Shown here: piece by piece, positions 34,931 to 47,177 of the stretch
How positions within the stretch are numbered: the first letter of the stretch is position 1
Layout of the letters: the number at the start of each line of letters is the position of its first letter
From: Pseudidiomarina aquimaris
GTDB taxonomy: Bacteria > Pseudomonadota > Gammaproteobacteria > Enterobacterales > Alteromonadaceae
Direction: 5' to 3'
Length of the DNA stretch: 64,000 nt
NCBI RefSeq assembly: GCF_003987395.1
Contig: NZ_PIPT01000003.1
Location: 186,001 to 250,000, forward strand
Notes under the pieces: generated by a model
The model's input: the letters and a program-made list of their open reading frames with translations, nothing else
What the model was told of the DNA's origin: nothing
The model's database searches: none
Made by a program: the position numbers and the translations under genes

Positions 34931-35535
34931 TGTTGATGGATAAACGCGCTCTCGCGATGTGTGCCATTCTCGCTTGTGTATCGAGCGCAGCGGCGGGTAA
35001 TGAAACTACTAGCGAAACGACAGACGTATGCTTAACGCCAGGTACCGATTACTTTGGACTTGATTTCATGGCGTTCGATCAAACCATGAATGCCGGTTGG
35101 CGCGAAGTTGCAAATCGTGAGGGGTGTGCTGTTGCTGCGGCCGATCTCATTAAAGAGTACCGAACGACGAAGTCTGACCTAAGCGAGGGCATGCTAAGCA
35201 CGATGGTCTGGCATGAGGGCCAGATGCGCGCTGAGGCAGGGCAGAATGAGCACGCGATAGCATTGTTCCAGACTACATACAAAGACGCTGAAAAAGACAG
35301 TTTCGGCTGGAATTACTATGTTGATGCAACGATCGCATTTCTTGAACAAGATCGCGATGCGTTGAATAAAGCACGAAACCAGCTCGCGGCTTTGCCCAAG
35401 CCCTCGGGCATAAATATGACAGACCCCGACGGTAATCCGGTGAAAATTGACTGGCCACCGAACCTAAAGGTGGTAGACAATTTTTTGAGTTGTTTTGGCA
35501 AGGATTACGCTGCCGCTTACGGTGAATGTGAATAA
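34927..35535 (+). CDS. Secreted protein of unknown function
   Basis: No family recognised. The 202-residue protein has a short signal peptide (start MMLMDKRALAMCAILACVSSAAAG), then a mostly helical sequence with two cysteine pairs (EGCAVAA, LSCFGKDY, YGECE). A segment AGQNEHAIALFQTTYKDAE resembles one TPR-type helix pair. The start overlaps the stop of the interrupted gene upstream by 4 nt (ATGA), so the two were translated together and may form a pair. Expression may now depend on the polarity of the upstream nonsense codon. Confidence 0.7.
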   Translation: MMLMDKRALAMCAILACVSSAAAGNETTSETTDVCLTPGTDYFGLDFMAFDQTMNAGWREVANREGCAVAAADLIKEYRTTKSDLSEGMLSTMVWHEGQMRAEAGQNEHAIALFQTTYKDAEKDSFGWNYYVDATIAFLEQDRDALNKARNQLAALPKPSGINMTDPDGNPVKIDWPPNLKVVDNFLSCFGKDYAAAYGECE

Positions 35536-35744
35536 AACGGGGCACCATGAGGGTAACCCAAACGACGGCTTAAGCGCGCACAATGGAGCGTTCTACTGTT
35601 GCGTGCGAGCTGTTGAGGTTGATTGCGCTGAGCTCGTGAATCCACCCGCTATGTGATCGAAATGTCCCGCTCTTGCGTTACCACACCACGTACTCTATAC
35701 CTTAATTAAGAGACTCTCCCTCACTTTATTGGAGCGGCATTACC

Positions 35745-36572
35745 ATGAAAGCACATAATTATTTACTCGCAGCAGCCTGTGTTTCGAGCTTGTTCATCGC
35801 AACAGCGTCAGCCCAAGAACAATCACAAGTAGTGGTACCGTTACCGTCAGTTGACGACTTTTCTCAAGGCGAAGATGGCTGGAGTTTTGGCTTGGGTTTG
35901 GGCATTGAATATGAAACGGCCTATGAGGGCTCTGATGAGTTTGGTTTCGAGCCAGAGCCGGCGGGTGGCGTGCAATGGCGCAGTGGCGACAACACATTCT
36001 TTTTCGCCGGTGAAGCCATTGGTTGGCGTGGTCTGCGCGCCGATACCTGGTTTTTTCAAGCGGTTGTTGGTTTCGATGAGGGCCGTGAAGAAGCCGATTC
36101 GGATGAAGGTTACCTAGATGGACTTGGTGATCAAGATGAAGGCGCTGAGGTTGTTTTTGAAGCGCGCCGCGCGTTCGGTGCTGACTGGCGCAACTGGCTC
36201 GTGGGGCGAATTGTGACTGGCGGCGATGGCAACCTTGGTTTGTTCGGGGTTGGGCACCGGTTTGGTAATCAAATCGACGGCTCAGGCTCTGAAATTAACT
36301 TAGTTGCTGTGTTCCACGATAGTGAGTATGCAAACAAAGGCTTTGGTATCGATGCGGGTCAATCCGCTGCCTCCGGTTTGCCTGAATACCAAGTCGACAG
36401 CGGTCTGCGCTCGTTCGGTCTCAACTACAACTATCGCCACTACATTAACAAGAATTGGCAGATTTATGGTGAGGCTCTGTATGAACACTACAGTAGCGAG
36501 GTCCGCGATAGCCCGATCGCCCGTGGTGACTACGAAGCCGAAATAGGCGTCGGGTTTATCTATATCTTTTGA
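35745..36572 (+). CDS. MipA/OmpV family outer-membrane protein
   Basis: Outer-membrane barrel of 275 residues with a signal peptide (MKAHNYLLAAACVSSLFIATASA) and alternating strands, ending SSEVRDSPIARG...VGFIYIF with the C-terminal Phe expected for Bam substrates. The conserved DSPIA segment near the end identifies the MipA/OmpV family, proteins linked to murein-synthase scaffolding or to unspecific transport. A GGAG site lies before the ATG. It is not obviously in an operon; the metal-efflux genes begin about 130 bp later. Confidence 0.88.
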   Translation: MKAHNYLLAAACVSSLFIATASAQEQSQVVVPLPSVDDFSQGEDGWSFGLGLGIEYETAYEGSDEFGFEPEPAGGVQWRSGDNTFFFAGEAIGWRGLRADTWFFQAVVGFDEGREEADSDEGYLDGLGDQDEGAEVVFEARRAFGADWRNWLVGRIVTGGDGNLGLFGVGHRFGNQIDGSGSEINLVAVFHDSEYANKGFGIDAGQSAASGLPEYQVDSGLRSFGLNYNYRHYINKNWQIYGEALYEHYSSEVRDSPIARGDYEAEIGVGFIYIF

Positions 36573-36702
36573 GGAGCTAACTTCCCTCCTGTAGTGGAAG
36601 CTACCGCCGTTTACGCTGGTTGTGTGCGTTGCATAGCCTTGAGCAACGATAGCAAACGTGGTAGCGTTCCCACCATCGAAATATTTAACTCTGGTTGTCG
36701 TG

Positions 36703-37026
36703 GTGTCAAAGACGATTTGGTCTTTTATCATTATCATATTGTTGCATAGCTTTTTCAGCTGTGCAGTCGCTGCTGGTCATGTAGAAGATAATGAGCACAC
36801 CTTTGATTTTGCGCTGGAACATCACGTCCATACCGAGCATCAAAGTGATATTCCAGATAACCTAGACCCGAACCACGACCATCAATTCCACGCGCATGTG
36901 ACGTGCTTTACAGGTTACTCACTAGTGGCGGAGCTACTTTTGTGTCCCGCCGCCGCGATTGCGCATACTAAAACTTCTTTCATTAACAATCCCAGCCAAC
37001 CGCCTACGCCGCCGCCAAACGCCTGA
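36703..37026 (+). CDS. Small His-rich exported protein preceding the metal efflux genes (CzcI-like)
   Basis: Short exported protein (about 107 residues) with a hydrophobic leader (WSFIIIILLHSFFSCAVAA) and a histidine-rich centre (EHTFDFALEHHVHTEHQSD, DHDHQFHAH shape) suited to binding Zn, Co or Cd in the periplasm. It lies 56 nt before the efflux operon, where CzcI-like proteins are commonly found. No ATG exists in frame; GTG at 36703 or 36658 are candidate starts and neither has a convincing ribosome-binding site, so the 5' end is uncertain. Confidence 0.65.
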   Translation: MSKTIWSFIIIILLHSFFSCAVAAGHVEDNEHTFDFALEHHVHTEHQSDIPDNLDPNHDHQFHAHVTCFTGYSLVAELLLCPAAAIAHTKTSFINNPSQPPTPPPNA

Positions 37027-37082
37027 TCTTCGTTAGCTAAGAACGGTGCTTTAAGCACACTTTTTTACTATGGAGATTAATC

Positions 37083-38326
37083 ATGAAATTTATACATTTT
37101 GTGATTGTTGGGCTCGTGGGCATAAGCTCTTGTGTGAGTTCAGCAATCGCTGATGAATTGTCTTTGCGTACCGCTTTTGAGAATGCGCTGCGCGGAAACC
37201 CAAACTTGCAGAAGTATTCGTACCAGCTGCGAATGGCGGAAGCCGAAAAATTGCAAGCATCGCTTCGACCCAATCCAACTTTGGGTCTCGAGTTTGAGAA
37301 TATTTTAGGGACTGGCGAGAGTAGCGGTTTTAGTAACGGCCAAGCCACGCTTTCATACAGTCAATTGATAGAACTTGGTGACAAGCGCAAAAATCGTATG
37401 GCATATGCTTCGGCAGAGCAGCGACAAATAGCCGTCGAGTTTGAGTATGCGAAGAACGAAGTGTTGGCTGAGACAGCGTTGCGCTTTTATGAAGTACTGC
37501 GTATACAAGCGTTGTTACGTTGGAATCAGAAACACCTGCAGCGGCTTGCAGATCTTCATCAGCTTGCAAAGGCCAGAGTACAGTCTGCTGCGGTCCCACC
37601 CTCCGAAGCTACGCGGGTACAATTACAGCATCGCCAAGCCGAAGTTCGGGGCGAGGAATTGCAAGGACAATTGATAGCCGCGATAAGTAGTTTGAGTGCT
37701 ATGTGGGCTTCGAAGCCGAACTTCGAAAAAGTCGTAGGTGAATTTAACAACGATTTTCATATACCTTCAGAAGTTGCCGTAGAAAACGCCATTAATGAGG
37801 CTCCAGAGCTACTTCGCTTGCTCGAGTCTGAAAGGCTTATAACAGCAAAAATAGGCTCTGTGAATGCCGCGGCGACGGCGGACTTAAACCTTGGTCTAGG
37901 TGTGCGCTACAACAATCAAGTAGATGACGCAGGGCTTGTCTTGCAAGCGTCCATGCCATTACAGCTTACCAATCCAAAACAAGGAACTCTCAAGGCCAAC
38001 AAAGTTGAGCGGGAAATGGTTTACGAACAGCAGCGCTTGGTACGAGATAAGCTCCGAGCTTTCAGCAATGAATTACTTGTCGAACTTCAGACTAATGTTC
38101 GTTATTTACAAGCAGTGCAGTCTGATTTATTGCCATTAGCTCAACGTCTAGAACGCGAGATAAATGATGGCTATGAGAGGGGAACTCACTCATTGCTAAC
38201 AGTGCTCGATGCCCAACATGAACTGGCACAGCAGGAATATCTTGTGATTGAGCGAAGAGCTGCGATTTACCGTGGCTTCTTGCAACTCGAGCTCCTTACT
38301 GGAAAAACATTTTTAGGATCTGGACT

Positions 38327-38330
<4 letters not shown>
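37083..38330 (+). CDS. czcC: CzcC-type outer-membrane efflux protein (TolC family)
   Basis: Outer-membrane channel of a heavy-metal RND pump. The 415-residue protein has a signal peptide (cleavage near AIADE), then two outer_membrane-efflux (OEP) repeats with long coiled-coil helices: SLRTAFENALRGNPNLQ ... LRPNPTLGLEFEN in the first and ERLITAKIGSVNAAATADLNLGLGVRYN in the second, ending in a helix GTHSLLTVLDAQHELAQQEY. It overlaps the adaptor gene by 4 nt. The symbol denotes family membership; metal specificity is not proven. Confidence 0.9.
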
Positions 38331-42702
<4,372 letters not shown>

Positions 42703-42725
42703 AATATAACAAAAAGCATGTTTGA

Positions 42726-42753
42726 GAGTTGGGTCTTGAGACCCAACTCTTTT
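42726..42753 (+). terminator. Intrinsic terminator of the czc operon
   Basis: GAGTTGGGTC-TTGA-GACCCAACTC, a perfect 10-bp stem followed by TTTTATT, 24 nt after the czcA stop. Confidence 0.9.
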
Positions 42754-42776
42754 ATTGCGCAACTCTTTTATTGCGC
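42745..42776. repeat. 16-bp tandem duplication at the terminator
   Basis: AACTCTTTTATTGCGC occurs twice in direct succession (42745-42760 and 42761-42776). The first copy includes the right foot of the terminator and its T tract, so the copy event duplicated the T tract; the second contains the yebG stop codon. Confidence 0.95.
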
Positions 42777-43052
42777 AACACTTTTGGTAGGCTCTGCCTT
42801 TTCAGAGGTCTTCTTCTTAGGCGGCTTCTTTGCACCCAAGGCAATCAACATATCTTCACGCTCACGCGCCAAGAAAAACGCCAAATCTTCAAGTTTTTGT
42901 TCGTCAGTAACAACCTCACTCCGTTCGATAAGAGGCAAAAGTCGCTCCACCATATCCAGCATTTTGTCATGGGCATCGGCTTCGGCTTTTGTGGCAAAGG
43001 TCATTTTTTCCTCTCCGTTTCGTACGACAACGTATTGAGTGACTACCGGCAT
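42768..43052 (-). CDS. yebG: SOS-regulated protein YebG
   Basis: Small conserved DNA-damage-inducible protein (94 residues) of unknown biochemical role. The start VTQYVVVRNGEEKMTFATKAEADAHDKMLD matches E. coli YebG closely in pattern (YVVxRxGEEKMxFxxKxEADAxDKML), and the tail is Lys/Glu-rich. A perfect LexA box lies 31-46 bp upstream of the start codon, as in E. coli. Confidence 0.95.
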   Translation of the reverse strand: MPVVTQYVVVRNGEEKMTFATKAEADAHDKMLDMVERLLPLIERSEVVTDEQKLEDLAFFLAREREDMLIALGAKKPPKKKTSEKAEPTKSVAQ

Positions 43053-43082
43053 AGGTTTTCCTTAGTTCTTCAATCGAATAGG

Positions 43083-43098
43083 CTGTATATTTATACAG
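43083..43098 (-). promoter_or_regulatory. LexA (SOS) box of yebG
   Basis: CTGTATATTTATACAG: both CTGT and ACAG half-sites are perfect, with the 8-bp AT-rich spacer of the gammaproteobacterial consensus. Confidence 0.93.
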
Positions 43099-43263
43099 TA
43101 TCTGCTGGAGTAGGGCAACAGCGAAAGCTGTATTCGTTTCTGTCGCTGAAGCTCTAACTCAAATGTAAAAAGTAAGTAGAAAAGCTCGTATCTTTGCTAA
43201 CGTTCAGGTAGGCTACACGTAATTTCAAAAGGAAACTTAATAACAACAATAAGGATACGTTTC

Positions 43264-44157
43264 ATGCGAGTTCTCGTTTTCCTAGCCTTAGCATTATTTT
43301 CCTCGACAGTTATGGCACAAGCGACCAGTTGGATCCCGTTTGAGAATGCTAATGGGCATGTCTTAATTAAAGTCGAAGTGGCGGGTATCGAAAGCTATGC
43401 GATGATCGACTCGGGCTCACAAGTGAATGCTCTAAACCTCAGCTTTGCTGAGCATCATGAGCTTGAATTTGACAGCAACAAGCGCATTAAGATTCAAGGT
43501 GCGCACGATGTTCAAGACCGACGTATTTACCGCGATGTGCCGACAAAGTTACTTGGCTTAGATCTCGACATGGAGCTGGTAGGCCTCGAGCTCGGTGGCA
43601 AGCATGTTAGCTTGCTGCTCGGTGCGCCGCTATTAAACCAGTTTATTTTGCAGTTTGACTACCCGAATAGTCGTTTGCGCTTCGCTAATCCTGGTACTTT
43701 TAATCTTGAAGAAACAGCGAACCTTGAAATGCGTCCGCAGGATGGTTCAGGGCGTCCGTTGGTAAAAGTAAACTTCAATGACGAAGCCGAACGTTGGGTC
43801 CTCCTCGATACGGGGAATAGCGGTGGTTTGTATCTACATCGCAACTTTGCCACGACTCAGAACTGGTTGGAACGTTTTCCTGTAATGGAAGGTGTTTCGC
43901 GCGGTGTAAATGCAAGCAAAGATGTAGAACTCTTTCAATTACCTCTCTTCGGTTTCGGTCCCTATAAACTAGAAGATATTGTGGTTATTGTGCCGAGTGA
44001 GGGCAGTCCTGCTGACTTTGGTAATCGTTATTCCAATATTGGCTCTCGAATGAAGGGGGTCGAAGTGAATGGCATTCTTGGCTACGACATTCTCAAGCAT
44101 TTTATCCTTACCATTGACTATCGAAACGGTCGCGGCCACATCTACGTGCCGCAATAA
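43264..44157 (+). CDS. Exported retropepsin-like aspartic protease
   Basis: Periplasmic protein of 297 residues with a signal peptide (MRVLVFLALALFSSTVMA) and two aspartyl-protease half-domains: MIDSGSQVNALN at about residue 50 and LLDTGNSGGLYLH at about residue 180, each followed by the hydrophobic-hydrophobic-Gly element (VSLLLGAPLL; VNGILGYDIL). It is therefore a single-chain, pepsin-like arrangement of two retropepsin halves. Target proteins are unknown. It stands alone between yebG and a GGDEF gene. Confidence 0.85.
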   Translation: MRVLVFLALALFSSTVMAQATSWIPFENANGHVLIKVEVAGIESYAMIDSGSQVNALNLSFAEHHELEFDSNKRIKIQGAHDVQDRRIYRDVPTKLLGLDLDMELVGLELGGKHVSLLLGAPLLNQFILQFDYPNSRLRFANPGTFNLEETANLEMRPQDGSGRPLVKVNFNDEAERWVLLDTGNSGGLYLHRNFATTQNWLERFPVMEGVSRGVNASKDVELFQLPLFGFGPYKLEDIVVIVPSEGSPADFGNRYSNIGSRMKGVEVNGILGYDILKHFILTIDYRNGRGHIYVPQ

Positions 44158-44216
44158 GAATCAAATTAAGGTTGTAGTTTAAGCGGTTTCTCGGTATTGC
44201 TATAGTCATATGATGT

Positions 44217-45623
44217 TTGACCATAGCCGTTTGGGAAGTCGCTTTGATTTTTAAAAAACGCACGTTAGCTAGCTTTTTTGCGGTATTTGTAGTTGGCTTT
44301 GCAGTGCTCATCCATTTGACAGATTCTTTTAAAGAGCTGCTCGAAGAGCGCTTTAAGAATAATGCTGAAGACGAGCTTCTTGCGGAGCTGTTGTTGGCGA
44401 AATCAAATCTCGAGTCAGAGCTATTTAAAGATGTATTTCTGGTTGATAGCTTAGCGACAATATTCAATATTAATCCTCGCAATGGTGCCGAGAACTTTCC
44501 GCAAATTGCGCGCCGCTTACTACAAAAATCAGAGCATGTCAGAAATGTCGGGATGGCACCAAACGACGTGCTTTCTGAATTACTCCCGCTAGCCGGCAAC
44601 GAGAGTGCGATAGGTTTTGATTATCGTACTGTACCCGCGCAATATGCCACCGTACAAGCGGCGCGTGAGCGCCAAGATATCTTTCTTGCAGGTCCGGTTG
44701 ATCTCGTGCAAGGCGGGCGCGGGCTGATTGCGCGTATTCCGGTATTTAATGATTACCCAACCAACCAAGATTATTGGGGCACGGTAAGCGTGGTGATTGA
44801 TTACGACAACTTAATGCTCGATTCTGGTTTATTGGCTATTCCAAGTACTGAAGTCGCGCTACGAGGAGTTGATGGTGGTGGACGTAATGGCGCGATTTTT
44901 GAAGGGTCAGCAGAGCTATTTGAAGAATCTGACTACAATGGAAAACTAATTGTTCCAAACGGTGAATGGTGGGTCGCCGCCAACTTTGCTCCAACCCTTA
45001 CTCCTGCACAGATTTGGTTTTTACAAGGGGTGCGCATCGGTATGATACTGCTGTATGTCCTGCTCTTCGCCATGATCATTTTGTTATGGGCATTCTATCG
45101 TCGTGAAAAGTATCGGGCTAACGAGGATGTACTGACACGGCTTGTTAATCGACGGTTTGCGCTCGATTATTTGAATCGACGACTTACGAATACGAAAAGT
45201 AAAGAGCAATTCTGTGTCATCGCAGTGGACCTGAACTATTTCAAAGAAATAAATGACAACTTTGGTCACGATAGTGGCGACCATGTACTGCGAGCGGTCG
45301 CGCACCGTCTCGAGGCCGCGGTAAGAAGTTCGGATATTGTCGCCAGAATGGGCGGCGACGAGTTTCTGGTTATCGTAAATCGTCTCAAAGACATGAGTCA
45401 TATCGAGAAGATTATAGAGAAAATCAGGTCGACCGTTGAGGGCGAGGATGTGTTGATCGATGAGCTTTCGATTCGCCCATCAATCAGCATTGGCTCCGCA
45501 TGTAGTACTGAGGGCGGTCTTTCAGTTGTAAAACTACTTAAACTTGCGGATGCCCGTATGTACGAGGATAAAAAGCACATCAAGTCACTACAGCAAAGCC
45601 CATTCGAGGTGCCTACTTCTTAG
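44217..45623 (+). CDS. CHASE-domain diguanylate cyclase
   Basis: Membrane-bound c-di-GMP synthase with an extracytoplasmic sensor. An N-terminal helix (ASFFAVFVVGFAVLIHL), a CHASE-type periplasmic domain (about residues 40-270, including NPRNGAENFPQIARRLL and YWGTVSVVIDYDN), a second helix (IGMILLYVLLFAMIILLWAF) and a C-terminal GGDEF domain are seen. The active site is RMGGDEFL and the inhibitory I-site RSSD is present five residues before it. The start is unclear: TTG at 44217 or TTG at 44244, the latter behind GGGAAG. Its 3' end touches an ATP-grasp gene remnant on the other strand. Confidence 0.9.
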   Translation: MTIAVWEVALIFKKRTLASFFAVFVVGFAVLIHLTDSFKELLEERFKNNAEDELLAELLLAKSNLESELFKDVFLVDSLATIFNINPRNGAENFPQIARRLLQKSEHVRNVGMAPNDVLSELLPLAGNESAIGFDYRTVPAQYATVQAARERQDIFLAGPVDLVQGGRGLIARIPVFNDYPTNQDYWGTVSVVIDYDNLMLDSGLLAIPSTEVALRGVDGGGRNGAIFEGSAELFEESDYNGKLIVPNGEWWVAANFAPTLTPAQIWFLQGVRIGMILLYVLLFAMIILLWAFYRREKYRANEDVLTRLVNRRFALDYLNRRLTNTKSKEQFCVIAVDLNYFKEINDNFGHDSGDHVLRAVAHRLEAAVRSSDIVARMGGDEFLVIVNRLKDMSHIEKIIEKIRSTVEGEDVLIDELSIRPSISIGSACSTEGGLSVVKLLKLADARMYEDKKHIKSLQQSPFEVPTS

Positions 45624-45866
45624 CACATTCGATCAAATAATCTGCTAACGCACCCATCCCAGTGCGTGGCACTTTAAGTTCGGCAATCTGGAGTGCCGCA
45701 TACTGCGATAGCTTACACACCTCAAGGGCAAACACCGAAGTATTGTTAATCACAGTTCGCCTTCATCGAGAAACCACTCCGTTGCCGTCACGCCGCGCTT
45801 GGCAAACTCTGCGCGTAACGGCACCAGCCATTCATCATTCTCGTGAATAACTACGAGCTCTCTCAT
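45613..45866 (-). pseudogene. Remnant of an ATP-grasp protein with large internal deletions
   Basis: From the ATG at 45866 (with AGAGG upstream) 38 codons read RELVVIHENDEWLVPLRAEF then KRGVTATEWFLDEGE, which resembles the start of ATP-grasp ligase-like proteins, and stop at TGA 45752-45750. In another frame the next codons read VINNTSVFALEVCKLSQYAAL then QIAELKVPRTG, resembling a segment normally about 60 residues further on in that family, and the fragment ends DYLIECAKK at 45613. The ATP-binding and catalytic core is gone. Family assignment is from pattern memory. Confidence 0.6.
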
Positions 45867-45951
45867 GCCTACCTCTTTATCTTGCGTGGATTTGTGTTAC
45901 AGCGCTGTTGGCGACCACGATCAATCCGATTTGGTAATATGGAGGAGCGCG

Positions 45952-46001
45952 TTGGAATATCTCACAGCAACTGCTAAACTAAAACAGTCTTTAAAAAGAC
46001 T
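45952..46001 (+). promoter_or_regulatory. Promoter and palindromic operator of the toxin-antitoxin pair
   Basis: TTGGAA (45952-45957), 17-bp spacer, TAAACT (45975-45980). The expected start point falls in the perfect palindrome AGTCTT-TAAA-AAGACT (45986-46001), directly before the ribosome-binding site AAGAGG (46005-46010). This is the classic autoregulation layout for Phd/YefM-type modules. Confidence 0.65.
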
Positions 46002-46015
46002 TTTAAGAGGTGGTT

Positions 46016-46237
46016 GTGAAGACTGAAACCGTGACGTATTTAAAAGAAAATGCGAATAATCTTGAGTTGAAAGAAGAGTTGCTGGTGACGAAAAAGGGTA
46101 AGCCAGCATTTGTCATTCAATCTTATGATGATTATGAGTTTCAACAGGAAACGATTGCTCTACTCAAGCTTATCAACCTGTCAGAAAAATCGTTGCAACA
46201 TCGCGAGTTGAGTCTTAGTGAAGCCTTCGATGTCTGA
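46016..46237 (+). CDS. Phd/YefM-like antitoxin
   Basis: Small DNA-binding antitoxin of 73 residues. From the GTG at 46016 (AAGAGG five bases before) it reads MKTETVTYLKENANNLELKEELLVTKKGKPAFVI-type sequence: the YefM/Phd fold start with the conserved KKGKPAFVI turn that precedes a toxin-binding C-terminal helix. It overlaps the toxin start by 8 nt, so production is coupled. A slightly upstream in-frame GTG (46010) is inside the ribosome-binding site and rejected. Confidence 0.85.
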   Translation: MKTETVTYLKENANNLELKEELLVTKKGKPAFVIQSYDDYEFQQETIALLKLINLSEKSLQHRELSLSEAFDV

Positions 46238-46571
46238 GTATCGTATTGTTGCTTCAGGTGTTTTTAGGCTATCTGTGCAGCGGCTCAAAGGGTTTCTGTC
46301 CCATCAGTACTCAACCGAATTAGCCGATAAGACGTTACTCGAGGTGCAGCAAAAAATCGGGCAAGCCCTGCCTAAGAATCCGCGCATAGCACCGATAAGT
46401 GAACGGCTTTTAGAGTTAGGTGTGCAACACTATCGGCAATGGCACATCGACCAACATTACATTGTTTTATATCGTCTCGACGAGAGGCGAAAAGCGGTCG
46501 AGCTGCTGCTCATCATGGATGCACGGCAAAGCCTGCGTAAGTTGTTGTTCGAAGTGAACCTTCTAAGCTAG
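46230..46571 (+). CDS. RelE/ParE family toxin
   Basis: Type II toxin of 113 residues from the ATG at 46230, inside the antitoxin's last codons. The ParE/RelE fold is suggested by FRLSVQRLKGFLSHQYSTE at the start, HYRQWHIDQHYIVLYRLDE in the centre (with the basic/aromatic residues of the core strands) and LLLIMDARQSLRKLLFE at the end. Whether it cuts mRNA on the ribosome or inhibits gyrase cannot be told. The module is intact although the genes on both sides are remnants. Confidence 0.85.
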   Translation: MSEYRIVASGVFRLSVQRLKGFLSHQYSTELADKTLLEVQQKIGQALPKNPRIAPISERLLELGVQHYRQWHIDQHYIVLYRLDERRKAVELLLIMDARQSLRKLLFEVNLLS

Positions 46572-46699
46572 CCTAGCTTTTCTTGTAAAAAGTCGAGGGC
46601 CGCAGAGACCGCTGCCGACATGTATTTGCGTTCTGTGTAGACCAGATGTACGGGCTCAGGTCGTACGCGGTACCATAGTTCACCAAGGAAACTAAAAGG
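46568..46699 (-). pseudogene. C-terminal fragment of a LysR-type regulator
   Basis: An open minus-strand stretch without a start reads GELWYRVRPEPVHLVYTERK and AAVSAALDFLQEKLG before a stop at 46568. This is the typical end of a LysR effector domain (the HLVYPxRRxLSxxVRAFIDFL pattern). The DNA-binding and most of the effector domain are missing; the fragment breaks off at about 46699. Confidence 0.7.
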
Positions 46700-46742
46700 T
46701 TGCTGAACGTCAGCTGCTTATCAAGCCGCATGGCTATGATGA

Positions 46743-47177
46743 GTTGATGAAGTAGCTGAAGTTATCGACGTTAGCGGAAAATATTTAACACCGGGTTTGG
46801 TGGATTCGCATGTACATTATTTGGCGAGCGATTGGTTTGACACCCGGTTCATGTTTCCATTTGTGAGCGAGTTCTACAACCTCAGTGACGCACAGAATTA
46901 TTTACAAGAAAGCTCGCATAATTTTGATCGTAGTTACCTTTGTTCTAGCGTTACTACCGTTGTGCTCGTCATGTCGACGCAAAACGGCGCGAAAGCTTTG
47001 GGTTTAGAAGCAACTCTTGGCACTGTCGAGGTGGGCAAAAATGCTGACCTTGTGGTACTCGAGGAAGATCCAGGCAAGGATGTTTCAGCATTTCGCTCGA
47101 TCACACACGTGATGCGGTTCGGTAAGTTGCATAGCATCGCAGACTTGAGCTATGCCAACGAAAATGCTGTCGACTAA
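46743..47177 (+). pseudogene. Amidohydrolase with internal deletion
   Basis: The frame opens after a stop at 46740-46742 and reads EVIDVSGKYLTPGLVDSHVH, the first metal-binding HxH of amidohydrolases, then an N-terminal part to YLCSSVTTVV. It jumps directly to the family's C-terminus (STQNGAKALGLEATLGTVE, VGKNADLVVLEEDPGKD), so roughly the middle 200-250 residues with the remaining metal ligands are absent. There is no true start codon or signal peptide. The frame remains open (first GTG at 46797), but the product cannot be an active enzyme. Its stop overlaps the CDF gene end by 4 bp. Confidence 0.75.
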
